NCBI RefSeq assembly: GCF_002843235.3
Contig: NZ_CP031123.2
Coordinates: 3,658,001 to 3,722,000 of the forward strand
Reading direction: 5' to 3'
Length of the DNA: 64,000 bases
DNA from: Providencia huaxiensis
GTDB taxonomy: Bacteria > Pseudomonadota > Gammaproteobacteria > Enterobacterales > Enterobacteriaceae
Of the stretch, positions 16,079-24,103 are shown piece by piece. The position numbers were made by a program, and so were the translations under genes. The notes beneath the pieces were generated by a model. That model saw nothing but the letters and a program-made list of their open reading frames with translations, was not told the DNA's origin and did no database searches. Every line of letters begins with the position of its first letter. Positions within the stretch are counted from its first letter, which is position 1.

Positions 16079-16240
16079 TTATTTAATAGCTGCCGAGAAT
16101 AAATATAAAAAGAATAAAACACCGCCAATCATTAAAATTTTATCCATTAACGATAATTGGCGTTTTTTATTTCGTTTGTGTTCATTAAATGATGAACTCG
16201 TTAATTTATGTTTGTGTTGCTGAAATTGTAATTGAGTCAT
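16079..16240 (-). CDS. Small single-pass membrane protein of the early operon
   Basis: A 53-residue frame starting MTQLQFQQHKHKLTSSSF, with a basic middle (EHKRNKKRQLSLMDK) and one C-terminal membrane helix (ILMIGGVLFFLYLFSAAIK). The basic-inside rule predicts a cytoplasmic N-terminus. It fits neatly between two early genes on the same strand (4 nt after one, 15 nt before the next), which is my main support. Function unknown. Confidence 0.5.
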   Translation of the reverse strand: MTQLQFQQHKHKLTSSSFNEHKRNKKRQLSLMDKILMIGGVLFFLYLFSAAIK

Positions 16241-16244
16241 TTTA

Positions 16245-16463
16245 TTAACCCTTTATTAGTGGATAGAATGGCAATTCATCGATAATTACAAATAATGAAT
16301 CTATATATTTCTTTGCATCACTCATTGAATCAAATAAACCGAATGAATCATCATTTCGTTGAACGTGATAGCGGGTTACTGGATTCATCGTTTTAGCCGG
16401 TAACTTAACGATTAGAAAACCACGATATTTAAAACTGTGAGTTGAGATTTGTTCAGCTTTCAT
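16245..16463 (-). CDS. Unknown small early protein
   Basis: A 72-residue soluble protein (MKAEQISTHSFKYRGFLIVK; DSFGLFDSMSDAKKYIDSLF) of beta-alpha character. The ATG at 16463 lies one nucleotide after the cox stop, so it is translationally coupled to cox; a longer frame from 16493 would overlap cox. It resembles the small proteins following cox in P2-like phages (orf78 position), function unknown. Confidence 0.6.
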   Translation of the reverse strand: MKAEQISTHSFKYRGFLIVKLPAKTMNPVTRYHVQRNDDSFGLFDSMSDAKKYIDSLFVIIDELPFYPLIKG

Positions 16464-16464
16464 A

Positions 16465-16755
16465 TTACAAGCCCACCCAAAGCAACCATGCATCCCTTTG
16501 CTCTTTTGGTCTATTCAAAAATGCATCACGCATTGCGCGGTTGAATTCAGGAATATAAACCCAGTTTTCACCACGCGTTTTAACATCCCCGTCACTGTCT
16601 GGATTTTGCCAAACAATCAATGGCAGTTTGTTTCTATCAACCATGTTTTTTACCGCAGCTTCACTTTTCCCTATTAAATCAGCGAATTTTTTATAAGGAA
16701 CCGCATCAACTGGATAATGAACTTGCAAATACTTTTCTAATTCTTTACCGCTCAT
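16465..16755 (-). CDS. cox: Cox-like excisionase / repressor of the C promoter
   Basis: The 96-residue protein closely follows P2 Cox: PYKKFADLIGKSEAAVKNMVDRN is the winged-helix DNA-binding part, and GENWVYIPEFN with RPKEQRDAWLLWVGL is the C-terminal part. Cox directs excision with the integrase and represses the lysogenic promoter. It is the first gene of the leftward early operon and diverges from the C repressor across about 120 nt that contain a 16-bp palindrome. Confidence 0.9.
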   Translation of the reverse strand: MSGKELEKYLQVHYPVDAVPYKKFADLIGKSEAAVKNMVDRNKLPLIVWQNPDSDGDVKTRGENWVYIPEFNRAMRDAFLNRPKEQRDAWLLWVGL

Positions 16756-16827
16756 ATGGCATAATCCCCTCTTGTGGATGCTTATAGTCGCTTACCTAGG
16801 CAATTATAAGCCTTACTTCACTTTCAC

Positions 16828-16843
16828 GGTAGCAATTGCTACC
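16828..16843. promoter_or_regulatory. Perfect 16-bp palindrome in the cox-C switch region
   Basis: GGTAGCAATTGCTACC reads the same on both strands and lies in the cox/C intergenic region, 35 nt before the C start. It is a natural candidate for the repressor operator. P2 C itself binds direct repeats, so this phage may belong to another immunity class. Function is inferred from position. Confidence 0.55.
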
Positions 16844-16877
16844 CCTTGCAATCGATAATAGGGTAATAGGTACAACC

Positions 16878-17177
16878 ATGTCAATATCATTAGGTGAAAA
16901 AATCAGGATGATTAGAGAGGCTGAAAACTTAACTCGTGCAGATTTTTGCTCTTTAACAGGTATTCCGGAAGGCACGCAAAAATTTTATGAAACTGGAAGA
17001 CAAGAAATTAGTGGAAAGACACTACCTAAAATAACAACTCACCCCAGATTTGAAAAATATATCATGTGGTTAATGGCTGATAAAACAAACGAGGCGTTAG
17101 GACAAATTAGTCCAACTCTCTCCCCTGATGGGCAAGATGTTCAAACATTACCCCGCTCAGATCGGAAAACTGGCTAA
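16878..17177 (+). CDS. C: P2 C-like immunity repressor
   Basis: With the ATG at 16878 the protein has 99 residues, the same length as P2 C. It has an N-terminal helix-turn-helix (EKIRMIREAENLTRADFCSLTG; IPEGTQKFYETGR), and a C-terminal part ending SDRKTG, like P2 C's SGQKTG. It keeps the lytic early promoter off and so maintains lysogeny. The start at 16836 would add 14 residues and run over the palindrome. It is followed by the integrase gene in the same direction. Confidence 0.85.
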   Translation: MSISLGEKIRMIREAENLTRADFCSLTGIPEGTQKFYETGRQEISGKTLPKITTHPRFEKYIMWLMADKTNEALGQISPTLSPDGQDVQTLPRSDRKTG

Positions 17178-17243
17178 CAATACATACTGATTTACTTGAT
17201 TGGATTGATAACAATTCAATATGCCACATCGGAGGGCTGCAAT

Positions 17244-18215
17244 ATGCCAATTAAAAAAACCGATGATGGTCGATATATGGTGGACATTAGACCTCTTGGA
17301 CGGAAAGGAAACCGGATCAGGAAAACATTTGATAAAAAATCAGAAGCGATTGCCTTTGAACGTTACACAATGGCAAATGCTAAAAAAGCGGGAACGAAAG
17401 CAGATAGGCGGCTTTTAAGTGATCTATTGGAACTTTGGTGGCTTTATCATGGCCAAACAACTGAAAATGGTTCGATAGAGAAAAGACAACTTAAAAAAAC
17501 AATTAAGTTTCTTGGTGACCCCGCAATTAACAGATTGAATAAACAAGTATTACTTGAGCATCGTAGTGATAGGTTACTAAGTGGAACAAGTGCGGCGACT
17601 ATTAATCGCGATATGTATCGTTTATCAGGCATGATTTCTACACTCAAAAAGCTTGAGGTGTTTAATGCAGATAATCCACTTAACGGCTTGCCACCACTCA
17701 AAGAAACACCACCAGAAATGGCTTTCTTAACTCATGATGAAATTAGTTTATTGCTATCCCAGCTATCATCAGAAGAAAAGAAAATCGCAATATTTTGTAT
17801 GAGCACAGGCGCAAGGTGGGGAGAGGCAGCAACACTACAGAGTAAACAAGTAAAAAATGGGCGAGTTACTTTTCTAAAAACTAAAAATGGGAAATCACGC
17901 ATAGTTCCTATTTCTGAGGAATTAGAAAAGGAGATAAAAACTAAGCAAACCGGCTTATTGTTTGATGTTGATTACGAAAGTTTCAGGCTGAAACTAAAAG
18001 CTGTTAAACCTGATTTGCCAGACGGTCAAGCTACGCACGTTCTTAGGCATACTTTCGCAAGTCACTTTATGATGAATGGTGGCAATATTGTTGCGCTGCA
18101 ACAAATATTAGGTCACGCCAATATTCAACAAACAATGGCTTATGCTCACTTAGCCCCTGATTATTTGCAATTTGCTATTACCTTAAATCCATTAAATGGG
18201 GGTATTAGTATTTAA
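17244..18215 (+). CDS. int: P2-family tyrosine integrase
   Basis: The 323-residue protein has an N-terminal arm-binding domain (PIKKTDDGRYMVDIRPLGR), a core-binding domain and a C-terminal catalytic domain. Catalytic residues are visible: Arg in STGARWGEA, the HVLRHTFASH box with His and Arg, the GHANIQQTM box with His, and the Tyr in MAYAHLAPDY. It integrates the prophage at the site next to cpxP. The ATG at 17244 has a strong GGAGGG site; the frame's earlier start at 17196 is unsupported. Confidence 0.9.
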   Translation: MPIKKTDDGRYMVDIRPLGRKGNRIRKTFDKKSEAIAFERYTMANAKKAGTKADRRLLSDLLELWWLYHGQTTENGSIEKRQLKKTIKFLGDPAINRLNKQVLLEHRSDRLLSGTSAATINRDMYRLSGMISTLKKLEVFNADNPLNGLPPLKETPPEMAFLTHDEISLLLSQLSSEEKKIAIFCMSTGARWGEAATLQSKQVKNGRVTFLKTKNGKSRIVPISEELEKEIKTKQTGLLFDVDYESFRLKLKAVKPDLPDGQATHVLRHTFASHFMMNGGNIVALQQILGHANIQQTMAYAHLAPDYLQFAITLNPLNGGISI

Positions 18216-18334
18216 GCATCAATAGGCGTTCAAAGTGTCCACGGACTGTCCACACTTATGATTTTTCGTGACTTTTATGAACGCCTAATAAAAATATTAT
18301 CACACTGATAAATAAAGAATTTATTTATTTTTGA
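18216..18334. other. Prophage right end / attachment region next to cpxP
   Basis: The stretch after int holds a 10-bp inverted repeat (TAGGCGTTCA at 18223-18232, TGAACGCCTA at 18278-18287) enclosing two direct copies of TGTCCAC. On the other strand these read GTGGACA, which resembles what I recall of P2-type integrase arm sites. It directly precedes the cpxP terminator, so the prophage-host junction (att core) should lie in or beside it. The exact core cannot be set without the other junction, which is outside the window. Confidence 0.5.
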
Positions 18335-18361
18335 GATAAAAAAAAGCCCCTAACAGGGGCT
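18335..18361 (-). terminator. Intrinsic terminator, downstream of cpxP
   Basis: On the minus strand AGCCCC and GGGGCT pair around a 5-nt loop and are followed by a run of eight or more T. It lies 124 nt after the cpxP stop and may form part of the attachment core. No gene is visible between it and cpxP. Confidence 0.75.
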
Positions 18362-18485
18362 ATAAAAGACAGGGATGGTGTCTATGGCAAGGAAAAACTT
18401 CACTTATTGCTACTTCACTACTTACTATGGAACTCAGGATATAAAATTAACTAACTTGCATTACTACAGGTACTAACAACTAAAC

Positions 18486-19070
18486 TTATTGAAACTGCAT
18501 CGCTTGAAATTCCGCCATTTTATGCTGACTCATTTCTTGTTGGTGAATGTGCTCAAGCTCTGTTTTCTGTTCTGGCGTTAACAACTGGTACAATTCATGG
18601 TGAATTCGAGCCATTTCAACACGTTGTTCCAGTTCTTTTTGCATTCGTTTTTCAAGTTGTTCGCGAACCGCTTTGTCATCAAAGTTATCCGCTATAATTA
18701 ATTTGTGCAGTGCTTCACGTTCTTTAACTAAAGCAGAGTTATCAACATGATAATGACGCTGTGTTGCCATTAAATCACGCAATTGCTGACGCTGTTTTTC
18801 ATTTAACGTGATACCATTAAACATAAAGGTACTGGCACGTTCTTCACTGCTAAATAACTCATGATGTTGAAAGGGCACAACCGCATTGCCTGTTGGCGTA
18901 GTTGGCTCGGACTGCATCTGTAACATCAAAGGTGTTGAACTTTCATTTGCAGCACTTTGTGGCTCTTCTGCAAAAGCAACCGCTGGTCCGAACACAAACG
19001 CAGAAGCTAAAACTAACATTGCGGTTTTATGTACTGTATTATGTACTTTGCTATGTGTTGTTCTCAGCAT
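18486..19070 (-). CDS. cpxP: CpxP, periplasmic inhibitor of the Cpx envelope-stress response
   Basis: With the ATG at 19070 (AAGGTG ribosome site upstream) the protein has 194 residues. It has a signal peptide (hydrophobic VLASAFVFGPAVAFA, cleavage near AFA-EE) and the helical hairpin body with two LTxxQ-type motifs (LNEKQRQQL and LTPEQKTEL) that define the CpxP/Spy family. It binds the CpxA sensor domain and dampens signalling, and delivers misfolded proteins for degradation. Divergent from cpxRA with a CpxR box between. The prophage has inserted just beyond its 3' end. Confidence 0.92.
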   Translation of the reverse strand: MLRTTHSKVHNTVHKTAMLVLASAFVFGPAVAFAEEPQSAANESSTPLMLQMQSEPTTPTGNAVVPFQHHELFSSEERASTFMFNGITLNEKQRQQLRDLMATQRHYHVDNSALVKEREALHKLIIADNFDDKAVREQLEKRMQKELEQRVEMARIHHELYQLLTPEQKTELEHIHQQEMSQHKMAEFQAMQFQ

Positions 19071-19151
19071 TTGACACCTTGTCTCCGAACTGTGCTCGTG
19101 ATTCAATGTGAACAAATATACACCTGTGGCTGCAAACTAGCGTCAGAGCAT

Positions 19152-19166
19152 GTAAAAGAACGTAAA
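19152..19166 (+). promoter_or_regulatory. CpxR-binding box in the cpxP-cpxR intergenic region
   Basis: GTAAA-AGAAC-GTAAA is an exact match to the GTAAA-N5-GTAAA CpxR consensus. It lies 54 nt before the cpxR start and 81 nt from the cpxP start, consistent with autoregulation and with strong induction of cpxP. Confidence 0.88.
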
Positions 19167-19220
19167 GTCATGGAATCGTACAGATTGTTATCGTATTTTG
19201 GCAGTTGGAGGACTTAAAAA

Positions 19221-19919
19221 ATGCATAAAATCCTATTAGTTGATGACGACCGTGAACTCACGTCGCTGTTAAAAGAACTGCTGGAAATGGAAGGTTTCAA
19301 TGTTGTCATCGCCTATGATGGTGAACAGGCATTACAGCAAATTGACTCATCCATTGACCTGTTACTACTTGATGTCATGATGCCGAAAAAAAATGGTATT
19401 GAGACATTGAAAGAACTGCGCCAAATCCATCAGACCCCCGTTATCATGTTAACGGCTCGCGGTAGTGAGTTAGATAAGGTTCTGGGCCTAGAACTCGGTG
19501 CAGACGACTATCTACCTAAACCGTTCAATGACCGTGAACTGGTAGCACGTATTCGTGCTTTATTACGCCGTTCTAACTGGAGCGAGCAAACTCAAGGCGA
19601 CAATAGCAATACCCCTGTTTTACAAGTTGATAAACTGCAACTTAACCCAGGTCGCCAAGAAGCCAGCTTTGATGATGAAATTTTGGACTTAACAGGAACA
19701 GAATTTACGTTGTTATATCTACTCGCACAGCACCTAGGCCAAGTGGTTTCTCGTGAACACCTTAGCCAAGAAGTTCTTGGGAAGCGCTTAACGCCGTTTG
19801 ACCGTGCTATTGATATGCATATTTCAAACTTACGCCGCAAACTTCCAGAACGCACTGATGGCCAGCCGTGGTTTAAAACTCTACGTGGCCGCGGATACTT
19901 AATGGTTTCTGCCACATGA
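19221..19919 (+). CDS. cpxR: CpxR response regulator
   Basis: The 232-residue protein is an OmpR-type regulator. Its receiver domain carries the acidic pocket DDD near residue 8-10, the phospho-acceptor Asp in LLLLDVMMP (about residue 51) and the conserved Lys in PKPFN (about 101). The C-terminal winged helix has LTGTEFTLLYLLA and the recognition region AIDMHISNLRRKL. It activates envelope-stress genes after phosphorylation by CpxA. It overlaps cpxA by 4 nt and has an AGTTGGAGGA ribosome site. Confidence 0.97.
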   Translation: MHKILLVDDDRELTSLLKELLEMEGFNVVIAYDGEQALQQIDSSIDLLLLDVMMPKKNGIETLKELRQIHQTPVIMLTARGSELDKVLGLELGADDYLPKPFNDRELVARIRALLRRSNWSEQTQGDNSNTPVLQVDKLQLNPGRQEASFDDEILDLTGTEFTLLYLLAQHLGQVVSREHLSQEVLGKRLTPFDRAIDMHISNLRRKLPERTDGQPWFKTLRGRGYLMVSAT

Positions 19920-21286
19920 TCAACAGCTTAACCGCAAGGATCTTTGCGATCTTCTGGTTTACCCTCGCACTAGTATTAATGCTAGTGCTGATGGTGCCCA
20001 AGCTCGACTCTCGGCAAATCACCGTCCTGATGGAAAGTGAACAACGCCAAGGGGAGATGCTTGAGCAGCATATTGAAGCCGAACTCGCACAAGCTCCGAT
20101 GAATGACCTACTTTGGTGGCGGCGTATTTCTAACGCCATCAAAAAATGGGCACCTCCCGGCCAACGGTTGATTATCGTCACCAGTGAAGGCCGTGTGATT
20201 GGTGCAATGCCAAGTGAAATGCAGGTAATACGTAACTTTATTGGGCAGTCTGATAACGCGGATCACCCGAAAAAGAAAAAATATGGACGAGCCGAAATTC
20301 TCGGTCCTTTCTCCATTCGTGATGGGGAAGACCACTACCAACTGTATTTAGTTCGCCCAGCAAGCAGCCCACAATCTGACTTTATTAATTTATTGTTTGA
20401 TAGGCCTTTCTTATTACTGATTGCCACCATGCTGATCAGCGCTCCACTACTATTATGGTTATCTTGGAGTCTCGCCCGCCCTGCCCGTAAATTAAAAATG
20501 GCGGCAGACGATGTGGCGAAAGGGAATTTACGGCCACACCCAGAGCTAGAAGCCGGTCCGCAAGAGTTCTTATCTGCGGGAAATAGCTTTAACCAAATGA
20601 TCAGTGCCCTTGATGGTATGGTTAGCGCACAGCAACGCTTAATCTCTGATATTTCTCATGAATTACGCACTCCATTGACTCGTTTGCAACTGGCAACCGC
20701 CTTATTACGCCGTCGCCATGGGGAAAGTAAAGAGCTAGAACGCATCGAAACCGAGACCCATCGCCTAGATAGCATGATTAACGATTTACTGGTGTTATCC
20801 CGCAGCCAGCATAAAAACGAAATCTTGCGTGAAAATATCAAAGCCGATGAACTTTGGGGCGATATCTTAGATGATGCTAGCTTTGAAGCTGAGCAAATGA
20901 ACAAAACGCTCGAAGTCACTTCTCACCCTGGGCCTTGGCCGTTATATTGCAACCCTTCTGCCGTCGGTAGTGCATTTGAAAATATTGTGCGTAACGCATT
21001 ACGTTATTCGCATACACACATTGCCGTTGATTTCAAAGAAGAAAATAACGGTATTCTCATCACCGTCGATGATGATGGCCCCGGTGTTAGCCCTGCTGAC
21101 CGCGAGCACATTTTCCGCCCATTCTACCGCACTGATGAAGCTCGAGACCGAGAAACTGGTGGTACTGGTTTAGGTCTTGCAATTGTTGAAACCGCCATAA
21201 CACAACATAAAGGTTGGGTGAAAGCGGATGATAGCCCATTAGGTGGTTTAAGGTTACAAATCTGGCTACCTGAACACGGCCGATAA
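19916..21286 (+). CDS. cpxA: CpxA sensor histidine kinase
   Basis: The 456-residue protein has two membrane helices (about residues 8-28 and 163-185) flanking a periplasmic sensor domain, then a HAMP domain, the phosphorylated His in ISDISHELRTPLTRL (about 248), the N box (NIVRNALRYS) and the G boxes (DDGPGV, GGTGLGLAI). It senses envelope protein misfolding and phosphorylates CpxR. Closed by a terminator at 21306-21347. In Providencia the polysaccharide locus starts after cpxA, as here. Confidence 0.97.
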   Translation: MINSLTARIFAIFWFTLALVLMLVLMVPKLDSRQITVLMESEQRQGEMLEQHIEAELAQAPMNDLLWWRRISNAIKKWAPPGQRLIIVTSEGRVIGAMPSEMQVIRNFIGQSDNADHPKKKKYGRAEILGPFSIRDGEDHYQLYLVRPASSPQSDFINLLFDRPFLLLIATMLISAPLLLWLSWSLARPARKLKMAADDVAKGNLRPHPELEAGPQEFLSAGNSFNQMISALDGMVSAQQRLISDISHELRTPLTRLQLATALLRRRHGESKELERIETETHRLDSMINDLLVLSRSQHKNEILRENIKADELWGDILDDASFEAEQMNKTLEVTSHPGPWPLYCNPSAVGSAFENIVRNALRYSHTHIAVDFKEENNGILITVDDDGPGVSPADREHIFRPFYRTDEARDRETGGTGLGLAIVETAITQHKGWVKADDSPLGGLRLQIWLPEHGR

Positions 21287-21305
21287 ATTAACTTTATTCA
21301 TTACC

Positions 21306-21347
21306 AATAACCCCTTTCTCTTAATTAAAGAAGGGGGTTATTTTTTT
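21306..21347 (+). terminator. Intrinsic terminator after cpxRA
   Basis: AATAACCCCTTTCT pairs with AGAAGGGGGTTATT (one bulge) around a short AT loop and is followed by seven T. Confidence 0.85.
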
Positions 21348-21756
21348 CAATCAAGATATATCTATCGCGATTAAATAGAGAATAATCCTATATTGGCTCT
21401 AATAACAACAATTCCTAAATACCCGACCAATATAAAATTCTATTTTAATGCTACTTACCCTCCAAAAAAAGAACAATGAAGAAGGATACTTAAAATTAAC
21501 CATGTAGTAATCCAACAAAAAGCATATCGTTTTATATCTTAATATGTTACTAACTTCTACACCGACTATATTAATCTGATATTCTGTTTTACTTAGTTAA
21601 AGTGTGATAATTGATATTAATAGAAAGCACAGAAGCCCAACTCAATGCAAATTAAGATACTTATAATGTGGGCTGATAATAATCATATTTTAACTTTATT
21701 TAATTTACAGGTTTTCCCTTATTAACCTGTTCAATATTAGGCGAACTCAACTTCAA
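21348..21756 (+). other. AT-rich intergenic region upstream of wzi
   Basis: No gene is visible in about 410 nt. The region is very AT-rich, as is usual for a silenced or regulated polysaccharide promoter. A TATAAT at 21662-21667 could be a -10 box for wzi, but I see no good -35 at 16-18 nt. No clear operator was found. Confidence 0.4.
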
Positions 21757-23208
21757 ATGGATTTATCAATGAAAAAATTCAAGCTCACTAAGCTAGCCAT
21801 ACTTGCTGTGTTCGGCGCCATAAGTGCACAAAGCGTTGCGGGGGGATTAGTTCTACCCGATAACAACTTACGCAGCGACCTTGCTTGGCTTTCTGAACGT
21901 AACGTCATCCAAATTAGCTTATCAACTTGGCCACTATCCCAAGAAGAAATCACACGTTCTTTAAATAATGCAAATATTACTAATAGCGAACAAGAAGCCA
22001 TTATTCAGCGCATTAAAAAGAACCTTGACCGTAAGAAAAACAGTGTTCAACTAGAAACTCACCTTGCATCTAGCCACAACTCTATGCCACAGGGCTTTGC
22101 CCAGAGTGAATATAGTGATATTCGCTATACCGTTTCAGGTAACTACAGCACTGACGACGTAGACTTAAACCTCACTGCAAATGGCGAACGTGCTTTACGC
22201 GTTGAAAATGGTTCTGACTACAACCTCAATGGCTCATATGGTGGTGTAAAAATTTGGAACCAGTGGGTATCCTTTGGTGAAATTCCACAATGGTGGGGAC
22301 CGGGCCACGATGGTAGCTTAATTCGTACCGATGCGGCTCGCCCTGTTACTGGCTTCTTAATTCAACGTGCTGACCAAAGCCCATTTGAAACTCCATGGCT
22401 TTCTTGGATTGGTTCGTGGCAATACCAGCTCACCGCAGGGCAAATCAAACAATATTCTTCCCAACCCAACACTAAACTGATTGGTTTACGTATGACCATG
22501 AACCCAACTGACTTCTTCGAACTCGGTGGTTCTCGCGTGGTCATGTGGGGAGGCGATGGCCGCCCTAATAACTGGAATTCTTTCTGGAATGCTATGGGCG
22601 GTAGGGATAATACTGGCGACTATAACGATGACCCGGGTAACCAACTGGCAGGTTTAGACTTCAAACTGAAACTTTACCCATTAATCGACCTACCTGTCAG
22701 CCTATATGGCCAAATGGTCGGTGAAGATGAAGCTGGGCTATTCCCATCGAAAAACGCCTTTATGGGCGGTATCGAAGGTTATCACACACTATGGGGGCAA
22801 CCTTTAAATTGGTATATTGAAGGCGCGAATACCCATACTGAGTGGGACAAAGACGGCGTAATGTATCGCCACTTTATCTACAAAAATGGTTATTACCAAC
22901 AAGGTGCATCGCTAGGCCACGCGATGGGCGGCGACGGGCGCATGCTCACTACCAAAGTGGAATACACTCTCGATGATGACAACCGCGTCAGTTCTCGCTT
23001 GATGTACGCAAAAGTGAATAAATCTAACTTTGATGGCAACAAGTTGTTCCCTAAATCAGAAACCATCAAAGGCGTTGATTTCGGTTGGTGGCATAACTTT
23101 GACAATGACGTCAGCACGGATGCGAAAGTTTGGGTATCTAAAACTGATTACGAAACACGCAATGATTTAGGCGCCGCCGTTACGGTAAACGTGCCATTTA
23201 AGTGGTAG
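21757..23208 (+). CDS. wzi: Wzi-like outer-membrane capsule assembly protein
   Basis: The 483-residue protein has an N-terminal signal peptide (KLAILAVFGAISAQSVAG) and the CapsAssemb_Wzi beta-barrel pattern: an N-terminal helical part (SDLAWLSERNVIQISLSTWPLS), then many amphipathic strands with WWGPGHDGSLIRTDAARP and a terminal aromatic-ended strand (TVNVPFKW). Wzi anchors capsular polysaccharide at the surface. The true start may be the second ATG at 21769 (MKKFKLTK); I kept the first since neither has a clear ribosome site. It has its own terminator and sits outside the ops-headed operon. Confidence 0.88.
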   Translation: MDLSMKKFKLTKLAILAVFGAISAQSVAGGLVLPDNNLRSDLAWLSERNVIQISLSTWPLSQEEITRSLNNANITNSEQEAIIQRIKKNLDRKKNSVQLETHLASSHNSMPQGFAQSEYSDIRYTVSGNYSTDDVDLNLTANGERALRVENGSDYNLNGSYGGVKIWNQWVSFGEIPQWWGPGHDGSLIRTDAARPVTGFLIQRADQSPFETPWLSWIGSWQYQLTAGQIKQYSSQPNTKLIGLRMTMNPTDFFELGGSRVVMWGGDGRPNNWNSFWNAMGGRDNTGDYNDDPGNQLAGLDFKLKLYPLIDLPVSLYGQMVGEDEAGLFPSKNAFMGGIEGYHTLWGQPLNWYIEGANTHTEWDKDGVMYRHFIYKNGYYQQGASLGHAMGGDGRMLTTKVEYTLDDDNRVSSRLMYAKVNKSNFDGNKLFPKSETIKGVDFGWWHNFDNDVSTDAKVWVSKTDYETRNDLGAAVTVNVPFKW

Positions 23209-23235
23209 TTAGCAGATATTAAGCATATTTTATCA

Positions 23236-23270
23236 AAAACGGGTTATGTTTTTAGCATAATCCGTTTTTT
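23236..23270 (+). terminator. Intrinsic terminator after wzi
   Basis: AACGGGTTATG pairs with CATAATCCGTT (one G-T pair) around a short loop, followed by six T. Confidence 0.85.
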
Positions 23271-23750
23271 ATCCCTCAAACATTATTGTTCTAGTCCAAA
23301 ATACACTATTCATATAACTCCATCCGACAGCCAAGTTAATTAATATAATCAATTAAGCATTTTATTAATCTATTCCTACGCGGAATTCGGATAAATATAG
23401 AAATATTAGGATCTGGCTTTCATTGAACACACACTAAAAGCAATGATATACAAGGAATAACTTAACTTAAATATTTAATCGCGTAGAAAGCGTAAGAATA
23501 GGATTATAACCTAATAATTTAAAATAACTTATTCTATTGGTGATTGTGTTAGGACTATTCTCTAACGCTATCGCAGTGATAGTCAGTAACTAGCTTTAAT
23601 GGTATTATTAAGCGCTTTTTACTTGACCAAATAAATGCTGAGGCATACCCTTTGGCGGTCAAAAAACAATAAGCTTTGCTTATCAATTGAGCGAATTAGC
23701 AAAAAATGCAATGTTTTCAATTGATAAGTATGCATTTACAAATTCAATGG
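23271..23750 (+). other. Promoter region of the O-antigen operon
   Basis: No gene is visible in about 480 nt between the wzi terminator and the JUMPstart element. The DNA is very AT-rich. It contains a 12-bp perfect inverted repeat, CTTATCAATTGA at 23679-23690 and TCAATTGATAAG at 23717-23728, separated by 26 nt. The operon promoter must lie here but I cannot pick a confident -35/-10 pair. Confidence 0.45.
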
Positions 23751-23792
23751 TGCTCTGGGGCCCGACAACCCAGTGCGGTAGCTATGGGTTGT
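23751..23792 (+). promoter_or_regulatory. JUMPstart / ops element for RfaH
   Basis: TGCTCTGGGG at 23751-23760 resembles the 5' half of the JUMPstart sequence, and GCGGTAGC at 23775-23782 is the ops core read by the antiterminator RfaH (first G of the usual GGCGGTAG is T here). The ops core is in a 12-nt loop closed by a perfect 8-bp stem (ACAACCCA at 23765-23772, TGGGTTGT at 23785-23792). It lies 52 nt before the first gene of the operon, as expected for a 5' leader. Confidence 0.85.
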
Positions 23793-23843
23793 TTACTGCC
23801 TCTGCCATACATCATATTTAATAATAGGATATAGGAGAATAAA

Positions 23844-24098
23844 ATGTCTGATTTACGTACTCTAATTATAGAGCTATATCATGAAGCTCTTGAAGCTACA
23901 GATGCCACATTAATTGGTGAGCTTGGTGATGATACTATTTTACTAGAGAGCGGTCTCGATTCTTTAGGCTTTGCTATTTTAGTTGCTAGATTAGAAGAAG
24001 AATTAAATTATGACCCTTTTTCTATAATGGAGAATGCAGTTTACCCAAATACATTTAAAGAATTTGTTGATATTTATATAAAAAACAAACCGGAATAA
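23844..24098 (+). CDS. Dedicated acyl carrier protein of the nonulosonate pathway
   Basis: The 84-residue acidic protein is an acyl carrier protein: the phosphopantetheine attachment Ser is in GLDSLGFA (Ser40), followed by helices VARLEEELNYDPF. The AGGAG ribosome site is clear. It is the first gene of the ops operon and is followed 5 nt later by an acyl-AMP ligase and then a ketoacyl-type reductase, so it probably carries the acyl group that is later moved onto the sugar amine. Not the housekeeping AcpP, which differs in sequence and location. Confidence 0.85.
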   Translation: MSDLRTLIIELYHEALEATDATLIGELGDDTILLESGLDSLGFAILVARLEEELNYDPFSIMENAVYPNTFKEFVDIYIKNKPE

Positions 24099-24103
24099 AA
24101 TTA

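Noticed and set aside
15762..16223. 153-residue plus-strand frame opposite the early genes
   Set aside because: Hydrophobic composition comes from the reverse of AT-rich genes; the minus-strand genes are packed as an operon with coupled starts.
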